Assembly: GCF_001698815.1 (NCBI RefSeq)
Contig: NZ_LGSI01000040.1
Location: 83,751 to 147,750 of the forward strand
Direction of reading: 5' to 3'
DNA: 64,000 nt
From: Pseudomonas syringae
Lineage (GTDB): Bacteria > Pseudomonadota > Gammaproteobacteria > Pseudomonadales > Pseudomonadaceae
Numbering within the stretch: the first letter of the stretch is position 1; each line of letters starts with the position of its first letter. Both the position numbers and the translations under genes were made by a program. The notes beneath the pieces were generated by a model. It saw nothing but the letters and a program-made list of their open reading frames with translations, was not told where the DNA came from and did not search any database. This document shows, in pieces, positions 27,563 through 36,459 of the stretch.

Positions 27563-28921
27563 ATGACCAACACTACTGTGCCCGTCGAAGCCTTCGACGA
27601 GGACGCTTTCGAGGACAGGATATATCGCAAGGTGAACTGGCGGATCATCCCGTTGTTCATCGCCTGTTTCCTGTTCGCCTATCTGGATCGGGTCAATATC
27701 AGTTTCGCCAAGTTGCAGATGCAGAGCGATCTGGGTTTCAGCGAAACGGTTTATGGCCTCGGCGCCAGCCTGTTTTTCGTCGGCTATTTCCTGTTCGAAG
27801 TGCCCAGCAACATGCTGCTGCACAAGATCGGCGCGCGGGTGTGGATCGCGCGAATCATGGTGACCTGGGGCATTACCTCGGCCTGCATGATGTTTGTGCA
27901 GAACGAATTCTGGTTCTACACCTTGCGGTTCCTGATCGGCGTGATGGAAGCGGGCTTCGTCCCCGGTGTGCTGTATTTCTTTACCCAGTGGTACCCGGGT
28001 AATCGTCGGGCGCGGGTCAATTCCTACTTCAAGAGTTCGATCTGCCTGTGCGGTATTGTCGGCGGTCCGATTGCCGGATTGATTCTTGGTCATTTTGATG
28101 GCGTGCTGGGCATGCCCGGTTGGCGCTGGTTGTTCCTGCTGGAGGGCATCCCTTCGGTGCTGCTCGGCATCGTGGTGTTCTGGTTCGTCTGCGACCGGAT
28201 CGAAGATGCGCCGTGGTTGAATGACCGGGAGAAGAAAGTCGTGTTGGCGCGGATGGCCAAGGAAGTGCAGCCGGAGATTCCCCAGACCTTCAAGGACATC
28301 TGGAAACACCCGACCACTTACGTGATGTCGGTGATTTATCTGTGCCTGGTGATGGCGCTGACCGGCCTGCTGTTCTGGATGCCGCAGCTGATCAAGACCG
28401 CAGGCGTGGCCGACACCATGAACATTGGGCTGTTGACGGTCATTCCGTATCTGGGCGCCGTCGTCGGCAACCTGTTGATCGGTGCCAGCTCGGACCGCCA
28501 TGGCGAGCGTCGCTGGCACATGGCCGGTTGCGCCTCACTGACCGCTGCGGGTTATCTGGTCTGCGCCAGCTTCCCTGGACAGCTGGTGCCGTTGATGGTC
28601 GGCATGACTATGATCATGACCGGAATCATCGCCTGGATGCCGATCTTCTGGACCATTCCGCCGCGTTTTCTCAGCGGTCTGGCGGCGGCTGCGGGGATCG
28701 CGCTGATCAACTCCATTGGTCAGCTCGGCGGGATCATCGCGCCGTTCATGGTCGGCCGGATCAAGGACCTGACCGGTGTCGCCACGCCTGCGCTTTATGT
28801 GCTGTGCGCCGTCTGCGTGCTGGCTACGGCGTTGATTATCTGGGGCATACCGAATCGCTATTACGTGTGTGAGACCATTCACGACAAGCCGATTGCATCA
28901 CCGGTACAAGCCCCGGCCTGA
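27563..28921 (+). CDS. Second MFS transporter, ACS family
   Basis: The 452-residue protein has twelve helices and an acidic N-terminal tail (VEAFDEDAFEDRIYRKVNWR), then LFAYLDRVNISFAKLQMQ and EVPSNMLLHKIGARVW, the same ACS signatures as the carrier at 25077 but in a clearly different subbranch (tartrate/phthalate-like). GAGG at 27552-27555 precedes the ATG by 7 bases. A REPIN separates it from the GguC-like gene, so it may have its own expression or receive readthrough. Presence of two ACS carriers suggests two related substrates or uptake plus exchange. Confidence 0.87.
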   Translation: MTNTTVPVEAFDEDAFEDRIYRKVNWRIIPLFIACFLFAYLDRVNISFAKLQMQSDLGFSETVYGLGASLFFVGYFLFEVPSNMLLHKIGARVWIARIMVTWGITSACMMFVQNEFWFYTLRFLIGVMEAGFVPGVLYFFTQWYPGNRRARVNSYFKSSICLCGIVGGPIAGLILGHFDGVLGMPGWRWLFLLEGIPSVLLGIVVFWFVCDRIEDAPWLNDREKKVVLARMAKEVQPEIPQTFKDIWKHPTTYVMSVIYLCLVMALTGLLFWMPQLIKTAGVADTMNIGLLTVIPYLGAVVGNLLIGASSDRHGERRWHMAGCASLTAAGYLVCASFPGQLVPLMVGMTMIMTGIIAWMPIFWTIPPRFLSGLAAAAGIALINSIGQLGGIIAPFMVGRIKDLTGVATPALYVLCAVCVLATALIIWGIPNRYYVCETIHDKPIASPVQAPA

Positions 28922-28973
28922 CCGAACAGGGCATTTTGGCCTATCATTCGCCTTTTTCATGAAGGCGAATGAA

Positions 28974-29270
28974 ATGACCGACGCTCCTGCCACCCTGCAC
29001 GAATCCCTGAAGACCGCGACCATGCTGGAAATCGACGGCCTGCACGCCTGGGATTTCTTCCTGGGCGACTTCCTGACTCTGGAATGCATGGACGGTCGCG
29101 ACCGCAAGACCTGGCGTTTCAGTCTTGAGCAGATTCACGCGGCGACGTTCGACGCAGCGCTGCAAAGCTGGACGATCAACGACGGCACCAGCGATCACAG
29201 TCTGAAATGCCTGGATGCGTTCACTCCGAGTAATGACGTGGACGAGCTTGAAGAGGACGGATCCGTATAA
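28974..29270 (+). CDS. DUF5629 family protein (98 aa)
   Basis: Soluble acidic protein with LKTATMLEIDGLHAWDFFL and CMDGRDRKTWRFSLEQI, then an acidic C-terminus (DELEEDG). This pattern matches the small Pseudomonas family I recall as DUF5629. AAGG at 28962-28965 is 8 bases before the ATG at 28974; the frame extension upstream overlaps the MFS stop and is not needed. No function is known. It stands between the second ACS carrier and the lactonase gene, 52 bases after the former. Confidence 0.7.
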   Translation: MTDAPATLHESLKTATMLEIDGLHAWDFFLGDFLTLECMDGRDRKTWRFSLEQIHAATFDAALQSWTINDGTSDHSLKCLDAFTPSNDVDELEEDGSV

Positions 29271-29350
29271 AACCAATCCGGGGCAGGCAGTGTCATAGAG
29301 GTGACTCTCGCATCGATGGCGCCCGATAACAATCCACAAGAGATATGCCC

Positions 29351-30520
29351 ATGACTCGTAAACTCCTGCCGTTGCTGACGCTGGTCAGCGCAATGAGCGC
29401 TCTGCCGCTACAGGCTCAAAGCATGACCGACTACGATGTACTGATTGGTTCATATACCCAGGGTGCCAGCGAAGGCATCTACCGTTATCGTTTCGACAGC
29501 CAGACCGGCAAGCTCGACGCCAAGCCGCTGCAAGTGATCAAAAGCGAAAATCCGTCCTGGCTGACGCTGTCCAAAGATCAGCGTCATCTGTTCGCAGTCA
29601 ACGAAAACGGCCCCGGCGGCAGCGATGTGGTGGGCAAGGTCAGCAGTTTTGCCATTGACCCCAAAAGCCATGAGATAACCCCGATCAATCAAGTGGTGAG
29701 CCGTGGCGACGAGCCGACCCATTCGAGCCTGAGCCCGGATGAGCGTTTCCTGTTTGTCTCCAACTACGCGGTGCATCCCGATCCGGGCGGCGCCTTGGCA
29801 GTCATTCCGGTGGGCAAGGACGGCAAGCTGTCTGATGTTGCGCAGGTCAGCAACAATCATGGCGCCAGCAAGGTCAATGCGGAACGCCAGGCGTCTTCCC
29901 ACGTGCACTCAGCGGTGCCAACGCCGGACGGCAAGTATTTGGTGGCCAGCGATCTGGGCGCCGACAAGCTGTTCGTGTTCAGCTACGACGGCCAGAAAAC
30001 CCAGCCGTTGCAGCCCGCCAGGCACCCGACCGTAGAGTTGGCGCCGGGCAGTGGTCCTCGGCATCTGTTGTTCAGCAAGGACGGCAAGCACGCCTGGCTG
30101 ACGCTGGAAATGCTCGCCCAGGTTGCGGTGTTCGATTATCACGACGGTGCATTCAAGCAGACACAACGGGTGGACCTGAAGAATAAAGGCGTGCAGCAGA
30201 AAGTCGGCGCGGGTGGTTTGCACACCTCGGCGGACGGCAAGTTCCTGTACGTGGCCAATCGCGGTGAAGCCAATCAGGTGCTGGTATTTGCAATCGACGG
30301 CAAAGGCCAGCTCAAGGAAATTCAGCGACGCTCCGTGGAAGGCACCGAACCCCGGGAGTTCAGTTTTGACCCGAGCGGCCACTTCATGCTGATCGCCAAC
30401 CAGAAAAGCAATCAGATCGTTACCGTCAAAGTCGATCCGAAAACCGGACTGCTCGGCGAGACCGTGCAAAAGGTCGACTTCGATTCGCCTTCGGACTTCC
30501 GTTTCCTGACGCGCAAGTAG
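29351..30520 (+). CDS. Secreted lactonase-family seven-bladed beta-propeller protein
   Basis: The 389-residue protein has a signal peptide (LLPLLTLVSAMSALPLQA, cleavage before QSMTD) and a PF10282-type propeller: LIGSYTQGASEGIYRYRFD, ENPSWLTLSKDQRHLFAVNE, SSHVHSAVPTPDGKYLVASD, PGSGPRHLLFSKDGKHAWL and TEPREFSFDPSGHFMLIAN. Cytoplasmic relatives (Pgl/YbhE) hydrolyse 6-phosphogluconolactone; a periplasmic copy would more likely open sugar lactones such as glucono- or galactonolactone outside the cytoplasm, which would feed sugar acids to carriers like those upstream. That link is inference. ATGs at 29345 and 29351 are both possible; GAGA spacing favours 29351. Confidence 0.85.
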   Translation: MTRKLLPLLTLVSAMSALPLQAQSMTDYDVLIGSYTQGASEGIYRYRFDSQTGKLDAKPLQVIKSENPSWLTLSKDQRHLFAVNENGPGGSDVVGKVSSFAIDPKSHEITPINQVVSRGDEPTHSSLSPDERFLFVSNYAVHPDPGGALAVIPVGKDGKLSDVAQVSNNHGASKVNAERQASSHVHSAVPTPDGKYLVASDLGADKLFVFSYDGQKTQPLQPARHPTVELAPGSGPRHLLFSKDGKHAWLTLEMLAQVAVFDYHDGAFKQTQRVDLKNKGVQQKVGAGGLHTSADGKFLYVANRGEANQVLVFAIDGKGQLKEIQRRSVEGTEPREFSFDPSGHFMLIANQKSNQIVTVKVDPKTGLLGETVQKVDFDSPSDFRFLTRK

Positions 30521-30697
30521 CTGTGGATCGACGTCAGCCCGCCAGATACGCGGGCTGGCGTGTGTATTAATCCGGCTGATATGAGCTAGTGCTACAAAAC
30601 ATTTCGAATGATCGGCCCTCGGGGGTAAGTTTGAGTCACGGCCAAGACGGTCAAGACTTGAAACGAAGCTTTTACAGAACATCCGAGGGTTACCGCC

Positions 30698-30880
30698 ATG
30701 AACTTCAATATCTTCTCCATCATCGCCGCGTCCGCTATCTCCGCCACTGTTGCGCTGCCAGCTCACGCCAGTGTCGAAGTTGCCGACAAAAAAGCACACT
30801 CTACCCAGACTTACTCCCCCAAGTATCTGCAACAAAGCGCCAAGTTCTACGCTGCACTGGATCACAAGACTCAACAATGA
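30698..30880 (+). CDS. Small secreted protein, 60 aa
   Basis: A 60-residue protein with a clear signal peptide (NIFSIIAASAISATVALPAHA, cleavage before SVEVA) leaving a mature peptide of about 36 residues containing KKAHSTQTYSPKYL. A GAGG sequence about 11 bases before the ATG and a strong terminator at 31088-31118 downstream support a separate short transcript. I do not recognise a family. The mature part is basic and His-containing. A perfect 14-bp inverted repeat follows at 30896-30942. Confidence 0.7.
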   Translation: MNFNIFSIIAASAISATVALPAHASVEVADKKAHSTQTYSPKYLQQSAKFYAALDHKTQQ

Positions 30881-30895
30881 ACCTATTTAAAAAGT

Positions 30896-30942
30896 GAATC
30901 CATTCCCCGTTAATGAGCGGTTCAATACCGGGGAATGGATTC
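30896..30942. repeat. Perfect 14-bp inverted repeat after the small secreted protein
   Basis: GAATCCATTCCCCG (30896-30909) pairs exactly with CGGGGAATGGATTC (30929-30942) across a 19-base loop. It lies 16 bases after the 60-aa ORF. There is no U run, so it is not a standard terminator; it may protect the mRNA 3' end or be an operator. Confidence 0.8.
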
Positions 30943-30964
30943 GCAATCAAAGTTGTATGTAACA

Positions 30965-31070
30965 GCCGCCGCTTTCGCGAGCATGTTCGCTTACTCAGGT
31001 TTTTGCGACCACTGATCATTGTGTATCAGACCCTGCAAATTCTGCCCGGTGAGCCTGCTCGCGAAAGCGT
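30965..31070. repeat. Distant REP pair
   Basis: GCCGCCGCTTTCGCGAGCATG at 30965-30985 (21 bases shown in part as the REP half GCTTTCGCGAGCATG) and GAGCCTGCTCGCGAAAGC at 31051-31068 are inverted REP halves of the GTGGGAGCGAGC family that have lost their outer ends. Confidence 0.55.
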
Positions 31071-31087
31071 CAGATGAATTCCCCTTG

Positions 31088-31118
31088 GCCCGCGCCTGTT
31101 AAGTCGCGGGCTTTTTTT
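31088..31118 (+). terminator. Rho-independent terminator
   Basis: GCCCGCG (31088-31094) and CGCGGGC (31105-31111) form a 7-bp stem with a 10-base loop followed by seven T residues. It points rightwards, ending transcripts from the small secreted protein, just before the convergent TonB-receptor stop. Confidence 0.85.
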
Positions 31119-31123
31119 GTCCG

Positions 31124-33241
31124 TTACCAATCCACTGAATAACTCATGCTGAACGTCCGGCCTTCGGCATTTGCATAAGGGGCGGGAGAATTGGCCTGGG
31201 CAAACATGTTCTGGTACGTGCGATTGGTCACATTACGCACGCCGCCCTCCAGTCGGCCTACCGGTAAGTTCAAGGAGCCGAGCAAGTCGAACAGGGTATA
31301 GCCCTGAACATAGCGTCCATTGTTGTCTTTTGCGGCAGCGTCATAGTTGGCCAGGCGCATAGCCTGCAGACGCAAGGTGTAATCGCTCTGCTCATATCCG
31401 ACAAATACGGTGGTCTTGGCTGGGGAAACCCGGGTTGCTGGCAGGTCAATCCATTTGCCGTTCTGTCGGGTTTCGCCTTTGGCTCGCGCATAAGTTCCGC
31501 CGATGGACCATTGCTCGTTCATGTGAAAGGTCAAAAGACTTTCTACACCTCTGACACGCTCTTTCTGGCTGATCAGGCGCAGAGCGCGTTCGGCGGCATC
31601 GTAGAACTGGGTCACGTCCGAGGTGTTTTCGTAAACGGTGAGGTTGGCTTGCCATTTGTCCCAGTTGCCGCGCCAGCCCAGTTCATAGCTGTCGACCTTG
31701 ATGGACTGGGCATTGAGCCCGCGGACGTCGTACGTGCTACGCACATCGCGCAGGAAGCGTTGGATATCCGGCAATGAAAACCCTTGGCTAAAGTTGGCGA
31801 ATACATCCTGAGTGTCATTCAGGTGATAAACCGCCCCGAGGTTATACAGCGTGGCGTCGTACTTGAGGGTGCCGCCCGGCAGGATGGCGTGCTTGCCGGT
31901 CTGCACGATTTCGCCATAGGCGACGCTATCGGATATATCGCTTTGGATCCACTCGCGTCGTATCCCGCCACGTAGTGTCCAATCTTCGATGTCATAGGAC
32001 AGCTGGCCAAAAATCGCACGGGTTGTGGTTTCGATGTCTGGTCCCAATTCGTAGGTCGTTCCAGTCTTGGTGTAGTTCAGGCCATTGACCGCATATTGAT
32101 CGGCACGCTGCGAGGAGCGTTCGTTGTCATAATCGGTGCCCCACACCAGGCTGCCGGTGGCCGAGCTAATGTTCGGCATATCACTCTCGATAGCCAGACG
32201 AAACCCGTAGACGTTCTGCACGCTGTTGTTGTCCGATATTCCCGCTTTACCCCGTGACACGGCGGGAGCAAACAAGGCATCGGCTCGACGCCAATAGGTT
32301 TCGACCTGCAAGTTCTGACTGTAGAAATCGCTGTCCCGGTAATTAAGGTTGACGGCCTGGTTATGGGTGAATGGCTGGTCGCTGAGTTGCAGACCTTTGA
32401 TCGCCACGGCTTCGCGGGTATTGCGTGGGTCTTTGGCGTAGTCGGTGTCCTGTTGGTCCTTGTAGTCTTGCAGCGACAGGCTGACTTTCTTGTCGGCATC
32501 CAACGCGTAGCCGAATCTGCCTTGCAGGTCATAGGTCAAGGTGTCCATGTTGCTTCCCTGGGATATGTCCTGAGGGATGCGCTGGCGGTTGCCGTCAAAT
32601 TGGTCGTTGCGTTGGGTGGTGGCAGCCGAGACATACCAATCCAGGGCATCTTCGCGTCCAGATACGCTTTGAAACGCTTCGTAGGCAAATCCGCTGGCGT
32701 TCAAATTGTTGCCGCTGGTCACGCCCAGCCGACTGCTGAATGCGAGCTTATCGCCCTGATTGCGTTTGGTAATGATATTGATGATGCCGCCCGAAGCACC
32801 GGCACCGTAGAGGCTGCTGGCGCCCGACACGACTTCGATGCGCTCGATGCTTTGCGGCGAAATGCTGTTCAACTGCCGGTAGCTGTCGCGAGTAGCGTTC
32901 TGCGATACGCCGTCGATCAGCACCAACATGTTACGGCCGCGCAGGCTTTGGCCGAAGTTGCTCATGCCGCCGCTGGACGGTCCCAACCCCGGCACCAGCT
33001 TGCCGAGAATATCCGCGACCCGTTGTCCGGCACCGGCTTGTTGTTGAATCTGCTGTTGGTCGATGACCTGCACTGAGCCCGGAATCGAGGCGATGCTCGC
33101 TTCGCTGCGGGTGGCGGAAATCACCACGTCAGGCAGGTCCAAAGTGCCGGGCTTGTCGTCCGGAGCGGTTTGTTCAGCCCAGGCGGGAGCATTCAGCAGG
33201 CCAAGCAGGGGTAGCAGAACGGGAAATCGAGTCGCGGTCAT
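31124..33241 (-). CDS. TonB-dependent siderophore receptor, IutA-like
   Basis: The 705-residue outer-membrane receptor has a signal peptide (cleavage after APAWA), a TonB box (DVVISATRSEAS), a plug domain with LRGRNMLVLIDGVSQNATR and SIERIEVVSGASSLYGAGAS, and a C-terminal 22-strand barrel ending SMSYSVDW. The plug segments and LDLLGSLNLPVGRLEGGVRN-like barrel segments resemble the aerobactin receptor IutA. It is last in a three-gene operon with an NIS synthetase and an exporter; its start is 4 bases after the exporter stop. It presumably takes back the ferric form of the siderophore made by that synthetase. Confidence 0.9.
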   Translation of the reverse strand: MTATRFPVLLPLLGLLNAPAWAEQTAPDDKPGTLDLPDVVISATRSEASIASIPGSVQVIDQQQIQQQAGAGQRVADILGKLVPGLGPSSGGMSNFGQSLRGRNMLVLIDGVSQNATRDSYRQLNSISPQSIERIEVVSGASSLYGAGASGGIINIITKRNQGDKLAFSSRLGVTSGNNLNASGFAYEAFQSVSGREDALDWYVSAATTQRNDQFDGNRQRIPQDISQGSNMDTLTYDLQGRFGYALDADKKVSLSLQDYKDQQDTDYAKDPRNTREAVAIKGLQLSDQPFTHNQAVNLNYRDSDFYSQNLQVETYWRRADALFAPAVSRGKAGISDNNSVQNVYGFRLAIESDMPNISSATGSLVWGTDYDNERSSQRADQYAVNGLNYTKTGTTYELGPDIETTTRAIFGQLSYDIEDWTLRGGIRREWIQSDISDSVAYGEIVQTGKHAILPGGTLKYDATLYNLGAVYHLNDTQDVFANFSQGFSLPDIQRFLRDVRSTYDVRGLNAQSIKVDSYELGWRGNWDKWQANLTVYENTSDVTQFYDAAERALRLISQKERVRGVESLLTFHMNEQWSIGGTYARAKGETRQNGKWIDLPATRVSPAKTTVFVGYEQSDYTLRLQAMRLANYDAAAKDNNGRYVQGYTLFDLLGSLNLPVGRLEGGVRNVTNRTYQNMFAQANSPAPYANAEGRTFSMSYSVDW

Positions 33242-33245
33242 GGTT

Positions 33246-34469
33246 CTATCTTTTCAGTGGCAGAAGAAGGGGGGAAACGGTGGAGGGAATGAGTGGTAGT
33301 GCATGGGCGCGGATTAGCCGAATGCCCGACGCAGCAAGTGCGTAGGTGAATGCAACCATCCAGAAAGCGTTGGAAAGTCCGACGAATTGCATGCCGATGC
33401 CACCGATGATGACCCCGCAAAGGGCGCCTGCCTTGGCGGCGCTGTTGCCCAGACCAAGGGCAAAACCTTGCTGGCTGGTCGAAACGGTGTTGGCGATCAA
33501 CGCGTAAGCCACAGGTAACAGCGCACCTTGCCAGACACCCCATAGCAGTCGGGATATCAAGAAGCCGGTCCATTCGCTGGCCAAAGCGGAGAGCGCCAGC
33601 GTCAAGGTGCAGGCCCAGCAAACCCATTCGATCAACAGCAGGGTTTGCTCCGGTTGCCAGCGGTCAAACAAGCGTCCCCAGAGCGGCGCCGTCAGCAGCA
33701 ATGTCACTGCGCTTGCTGCATAGCTGGCGCCGATCAACCAACCCGGCGCATGCAGGACATCCACCACGTACAACGCGTAGAAGGGCTGCGGCATCATCTT
33801 CGCCGCCTGGATCAGAATAATGATGACGAGCAGCGCGCTCAGCCATCTTCCGGGCAGTGGCTGGGGTGGCATTTGGCGAGAAGGTTTGGCTGCCCGGCGG
33901 TCGCTGGGCAGGAACAATGCGATGGCTGCACAGATCAGGCATATCAGCGCGGCGCTGATGCACAGCAGGCTGAAGCCGGATGCATCCATCAGCCATCCGC
34001 CGAACAGCGGACCGAGCAGCGAGCCGACCGCCGTCGCCGATTGCAGGCGTGTCAGGGTTCGTCCGCGTTCGTCGGTTTTACAGCAGGCCATCGCATAGGC
34101 TTGAGCGGTGGCGATGAATCCCGCCAGCGCGCCTTGCAGCATGCGTATTGCGACCAGGCATTCGGCATCAATCGTGACGGCGGCCAGCGCCTGGCAAATG
34201 CCAAGCGCCAGCAGCGCGCGAATGATCATCGGCTTGTGCCCGGTCCGATCGCCCAGTCGGCCCCACAGTGGCGTGAGAATCATTGCCGCGAGCATGGGGC
34301 CGGCGTAGACCAGTGCGTACAACATTCCAAGATACGCAGCGTTGTCGGCGCCGAGCAGGATGCGGATTTGCAGCGGCCAGAACGGTCCGCTCATTTCCAT
34401 GGCGGCCATGGAGATCAGTTGAATGAGCACCAGCAAGCGCAACGCTGCGCCGTCAGTGGTCACAGACAC
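33246..34469 (-). CDS. MFS transporter, probable siderophore exporter
   Basis: The 407-residue protein has twelve helices with the drug:H+ antiporter pattern: LTPLWGRLGDRTGHKPMI in loop 2-3 and LTAPLWGRLFDRWQPEQ in the corresponding loop of the second half, plus GPLFGGWLMDASG. It starts at a GTG that overlaps the end of the NIS synthetase gene by 17 bases, so translation is coupled. In aerobactin, vibrioferrin and achromobactin loci a similar MFS protein exports the siderophore. Here export of the product of the adjacent synthetase is inferred from position. Confidence 0.85.
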   Translation of the reverse strand: MSVTTDGAALRLLVLIQLISMAAMEMSGPFWPLQIRILLGADNAAYLGMLYALVYAGPMLAAMILTPLWGRLGDRTGHKPMIIRALLALGICQALAAVTIDAECLVAIRMLQGALAGFIATAQAYAMACCKTDERGRTLTRLQSATAVGSLLGPLFGGWLMDASGFSLLCISAALICLICAAIALFLPSDRRAAKPSRQMPPQPLPGRWLSALLVIIILIQAAKMMPQPFYALYVVDVLHAPGWLIGASYAASAVTLLLTAPLWGRLFDRWQPEQTLLLIEWVCWACTLTLALSALASEWTGFLISRLLWGVWQGALLPVAYALIANTVSTSQQGFALGLGNSAAKAGALCGVIIGGIGMQFVGLSNAFWMVAFTYALAASGIRLIRAHALPLIPSTVSPLLLPLKR

Positions 34470-36378
34470 AGCCGAGCAAAGGATTTTTCAGGCGTCCCAC
34501 AACATCGACATGGCTGTCGAGCAGGCGCATGCGCAGCAGCGATTTGGCTGGCCAGTCTTCTTCAAGCAAGGCCCTGCGTTCGGTGTCCCAGCGCTGTGGT
34601 TCGATATGCGGGCGCTGTGTGTCGAAGCAAAGGGCGATCTGACATGCCAGTTCATTCCATAAAGTCGAGGCTGGCGCCTCCCAATACCGGGCGCACAACA
34701 GAATCAGCTCGCCCAGATGGCACATGAACACTGCATGCAGCAGCTTATGGCGAACATGGGCCGCATCGTCATACAGCGTCATGTTCGGGTCGTGCAGTTC
34801 AATATCCAGACCGCGCGCGCGCAGCACTTTGCGTTCGATCCTGATATCACCAAAATCCCGGACCAGCAGGCGATCCTGCTGGCTGTCCGCAGTCATGATC
34901 ATGAAGCTGTTCTGTTGGTGAGCTTCGAAGGCAATCCCGTAGCGCAGATACATGCCCAGCAAACCCTGCACGCTGATGGCCAGATACTTGCGCAGGAACG
35001 TCTGCATGGCGTGCGCATCATCCCGACCTTCGGCCAATGCGATCCAGTGACGCAGCAGCGGCTGACCGGCAGCGTCCAGCGTGAACAGGCTGCCAACCGG
35101 TATGGCCAGTTCGCCCGGCTGCAAGCGGCTCAGTGGATTGTCGCGATACAGCACAGCCGCCTGCCGAGAACGCTCGTCATTGGCGGTTGGCGGCGAGAAG
35201 TGCACGCCGATCCGCTCTGGCAGAATGTCCAGGACTGCGCGGATCTGCGGCTCTTGATCAATGATTGTCTGAAGCAAATGACTGATGCGTGGGCCCATGC
35301 GCACAGCACGCGGTGACACGGTGCGTTGTGCGCTGGTAAGACTCAGTGCGACAGGCAGTTTTACCATTGGCGCGTCGGGGCGTGCTTCAGGGAGCACGGT
35401 GCGAAACGACATGGTCGGGAGCGCGATGAACGCCACCACTTTGGTCAGCACCAATAAGTGATCACTGATTTCGTTGGCGAAGGTCAGTGGCAGCTGGTGC
35501 GCGGCTTGCCAGGGGTGGACGGGCAGCGGCAGATAATCGGCAGCGTTAAGTCCCTGACGCTGCAGTTCGTCGTCCAGTTGTCCGGCGGCTTCCGGGAAAC
35601 CGGCTTGCCACCAGCCGCGGTAATCGCCGGTCCCGACCATCGCTTCGACATGGGCAAATTGACGATGCAGCGCGCACAGCAGTATTGGGATACGGGCTTC
35701 GAACTCCGGAGAAAAGTCGATGACTTGAGCAACATTCAAGCCCAGCTTGGTCTTGTAGTTCGGGTGCCACGGATGCCCGAGCGTGCCCCATTGCTCAAGT
35801 AGCGCAGTCGGATTGGCAACGGCGTTGCCATGGCTTAGCCACGCCAGCAGATTGCCGTTGTACTGCGGTTCAACTGTTTCGATCAGTTGCCGCGTCCATT
35901 GCCGATGAAAGCCCAGGGATAGCGTGTCGTTGCTCAGGCTGTCGTCGAGTTCCTCATTCAATCGCTGGATGACATGTTCCGCCGGCACAGGATTTAGCCT
36001 GTCGCGGACAAGCGTCAGCAACTGCGATGGAAAGGTTATCTCAACGGCCGGTTTACCCACCTCATGAAAGGTGACTGCGCCACGAAGGTCCCAGCTGTTC
36101 ATGCGGCCCTGGCGCAAATAATCGAAGCGCAGTCCGCTGTCATCTGCCAAAGGTAGCCAGCAACCGTGCTGTTGGTCATGCACGCAAGTTCGGGGATCGA
36201 GAAGACTTTCGCGAAACAACGACTGTATGAGTCGTTGCAGGCTGCGCTCAATGGCAAGGTTCAGGTGTGTGCTGAGCGAATGGAGGGTGACGGTGTGCGA
36301 CTTGAAAGCAGGGCTTCGAAGCGCTTCGCTCCAGCGAGCGAGCAATTGCTGGTTTTGATCGTAGAGCGCGTGTTCCAA
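34453..36378 (-). CDS. NIS siderophore synthetase (IucA/IucC family)
   Basis: A 641-residue ATP-dependent synthetase that joins a carboxylic acid (often citrate) to an amine or hydroxylamine. Family motifs in order: GHPWHPNYKTKLGL (near 200), LPVHPWQ, TMSFRTVLPE, VKLPVALSLTSAQRTVSPR, AFEAHQQNSF and VRDFGDIRIE, which build the ATP and citrate sites. Type A, B or C cannot be decided by eye. The TTG at 36378 is preferred: AGAGGA lies 7 bases upstream, whereas the GTG at 36411 coincides with the likely transcription start and lacks a ribosome-binding site. First gene of the operon, behind a Fur box. Only one synthetase and no building-block enzymes are present locally. Confidence 0.9.
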   Translation of the reverse strand: MEHALYDQNQQLLARWSEALRSPAFKSHTVTLHSLSTHLNLAIERSLQRLIQSLFRESLLDPRTCVHDQQHGCWLPLADDSGLRFDYLRQGRMNSWDLRGAVTFHEVGKPAVEITFPSQLLTLVRDRLNPVPAEHVIQRLNEELDDSLSNDTLSLGFHRQWTRQLIETVEPQYNGNLLAWLSHGNAVANPTALLEQWGTLGHPWHPNYKTKLGLNVAQVIDFSPEFEARIPILLCALHRQFAHVEAMVGTGDYRGWWQAGFPEAAGQLDDELQRQGLNAADYLPLPVHPWQAAHQLPLTFANEISDHLLVLTKVVAFIALPTMSFRTVLPEARPDAPMVKLPVALSLTSAQRTVSPRAVRMGPRISHLLQTIIDQEPQIRAVLDILPERIGVHFSPPTANDERSRQAAVLYRDNPLSRLQPGELAIPVGSLFTLDAAGQPLLRHWIALAEGRDDAHAMQTFLRKYLAISVQGLLGMYLRYGIAFEAHQQNSFMIMTADSQQDRLLVRDFGDIRIERKVLRARGLDIELHDPNMTLYDDAAHVRHKLLHAVFMCHLGELILLCARYWEAPASTLWNELACQIALCFDTQRPHIEPQRWDTERRALLEEDWPAKSLLRMRLLDSHVDVVGRLKNPLLGCVCDH

Positions 36379-36417
36379 GTCCTGATCCTCTGGGCGACTT
36401 CGAGAGAGCACGCGGAG

Positions 36418-36459
36418 ATTATCGGGTAGAAAATCAGGGTCAAATGATAATGATTAGAT
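36418..36459 (-). promoter_or_regulatory. Fur box and promoter of the siderophore operon
   Basis: TGATAATGATTAGAT at 36445-36459 matches the first half of the Fur 7-1-7 consensus fully and four of seven positions of the second. On the minus strand a GATAAT -10 hexamer lies at 36418-36423 with TTGACC upstream at a short (14-base) spacing. The box sits directly upstream of the -10, where iron-loaded Fur would block polymerase. The gap 36412-36654 otherwise holds no recognisable gene. Confidence 0.65.

Noticed and set aside
30535..30557. CAGCCCGC/GCGGGCTG hairpin after the lactonase gene considered as terminator
   Set aside because: Perfect 8-bp stem but no U tract follows (GTGTATTAA), so termination is not supported.
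36379..36411. GTG 36411 as start of the NIS synthetase
   Set aside because: It coincides with the transcription start expected from the GATAAT -10 element and lacks a ribosome-binding site; TTG 36378 has AGAGGA upstream.
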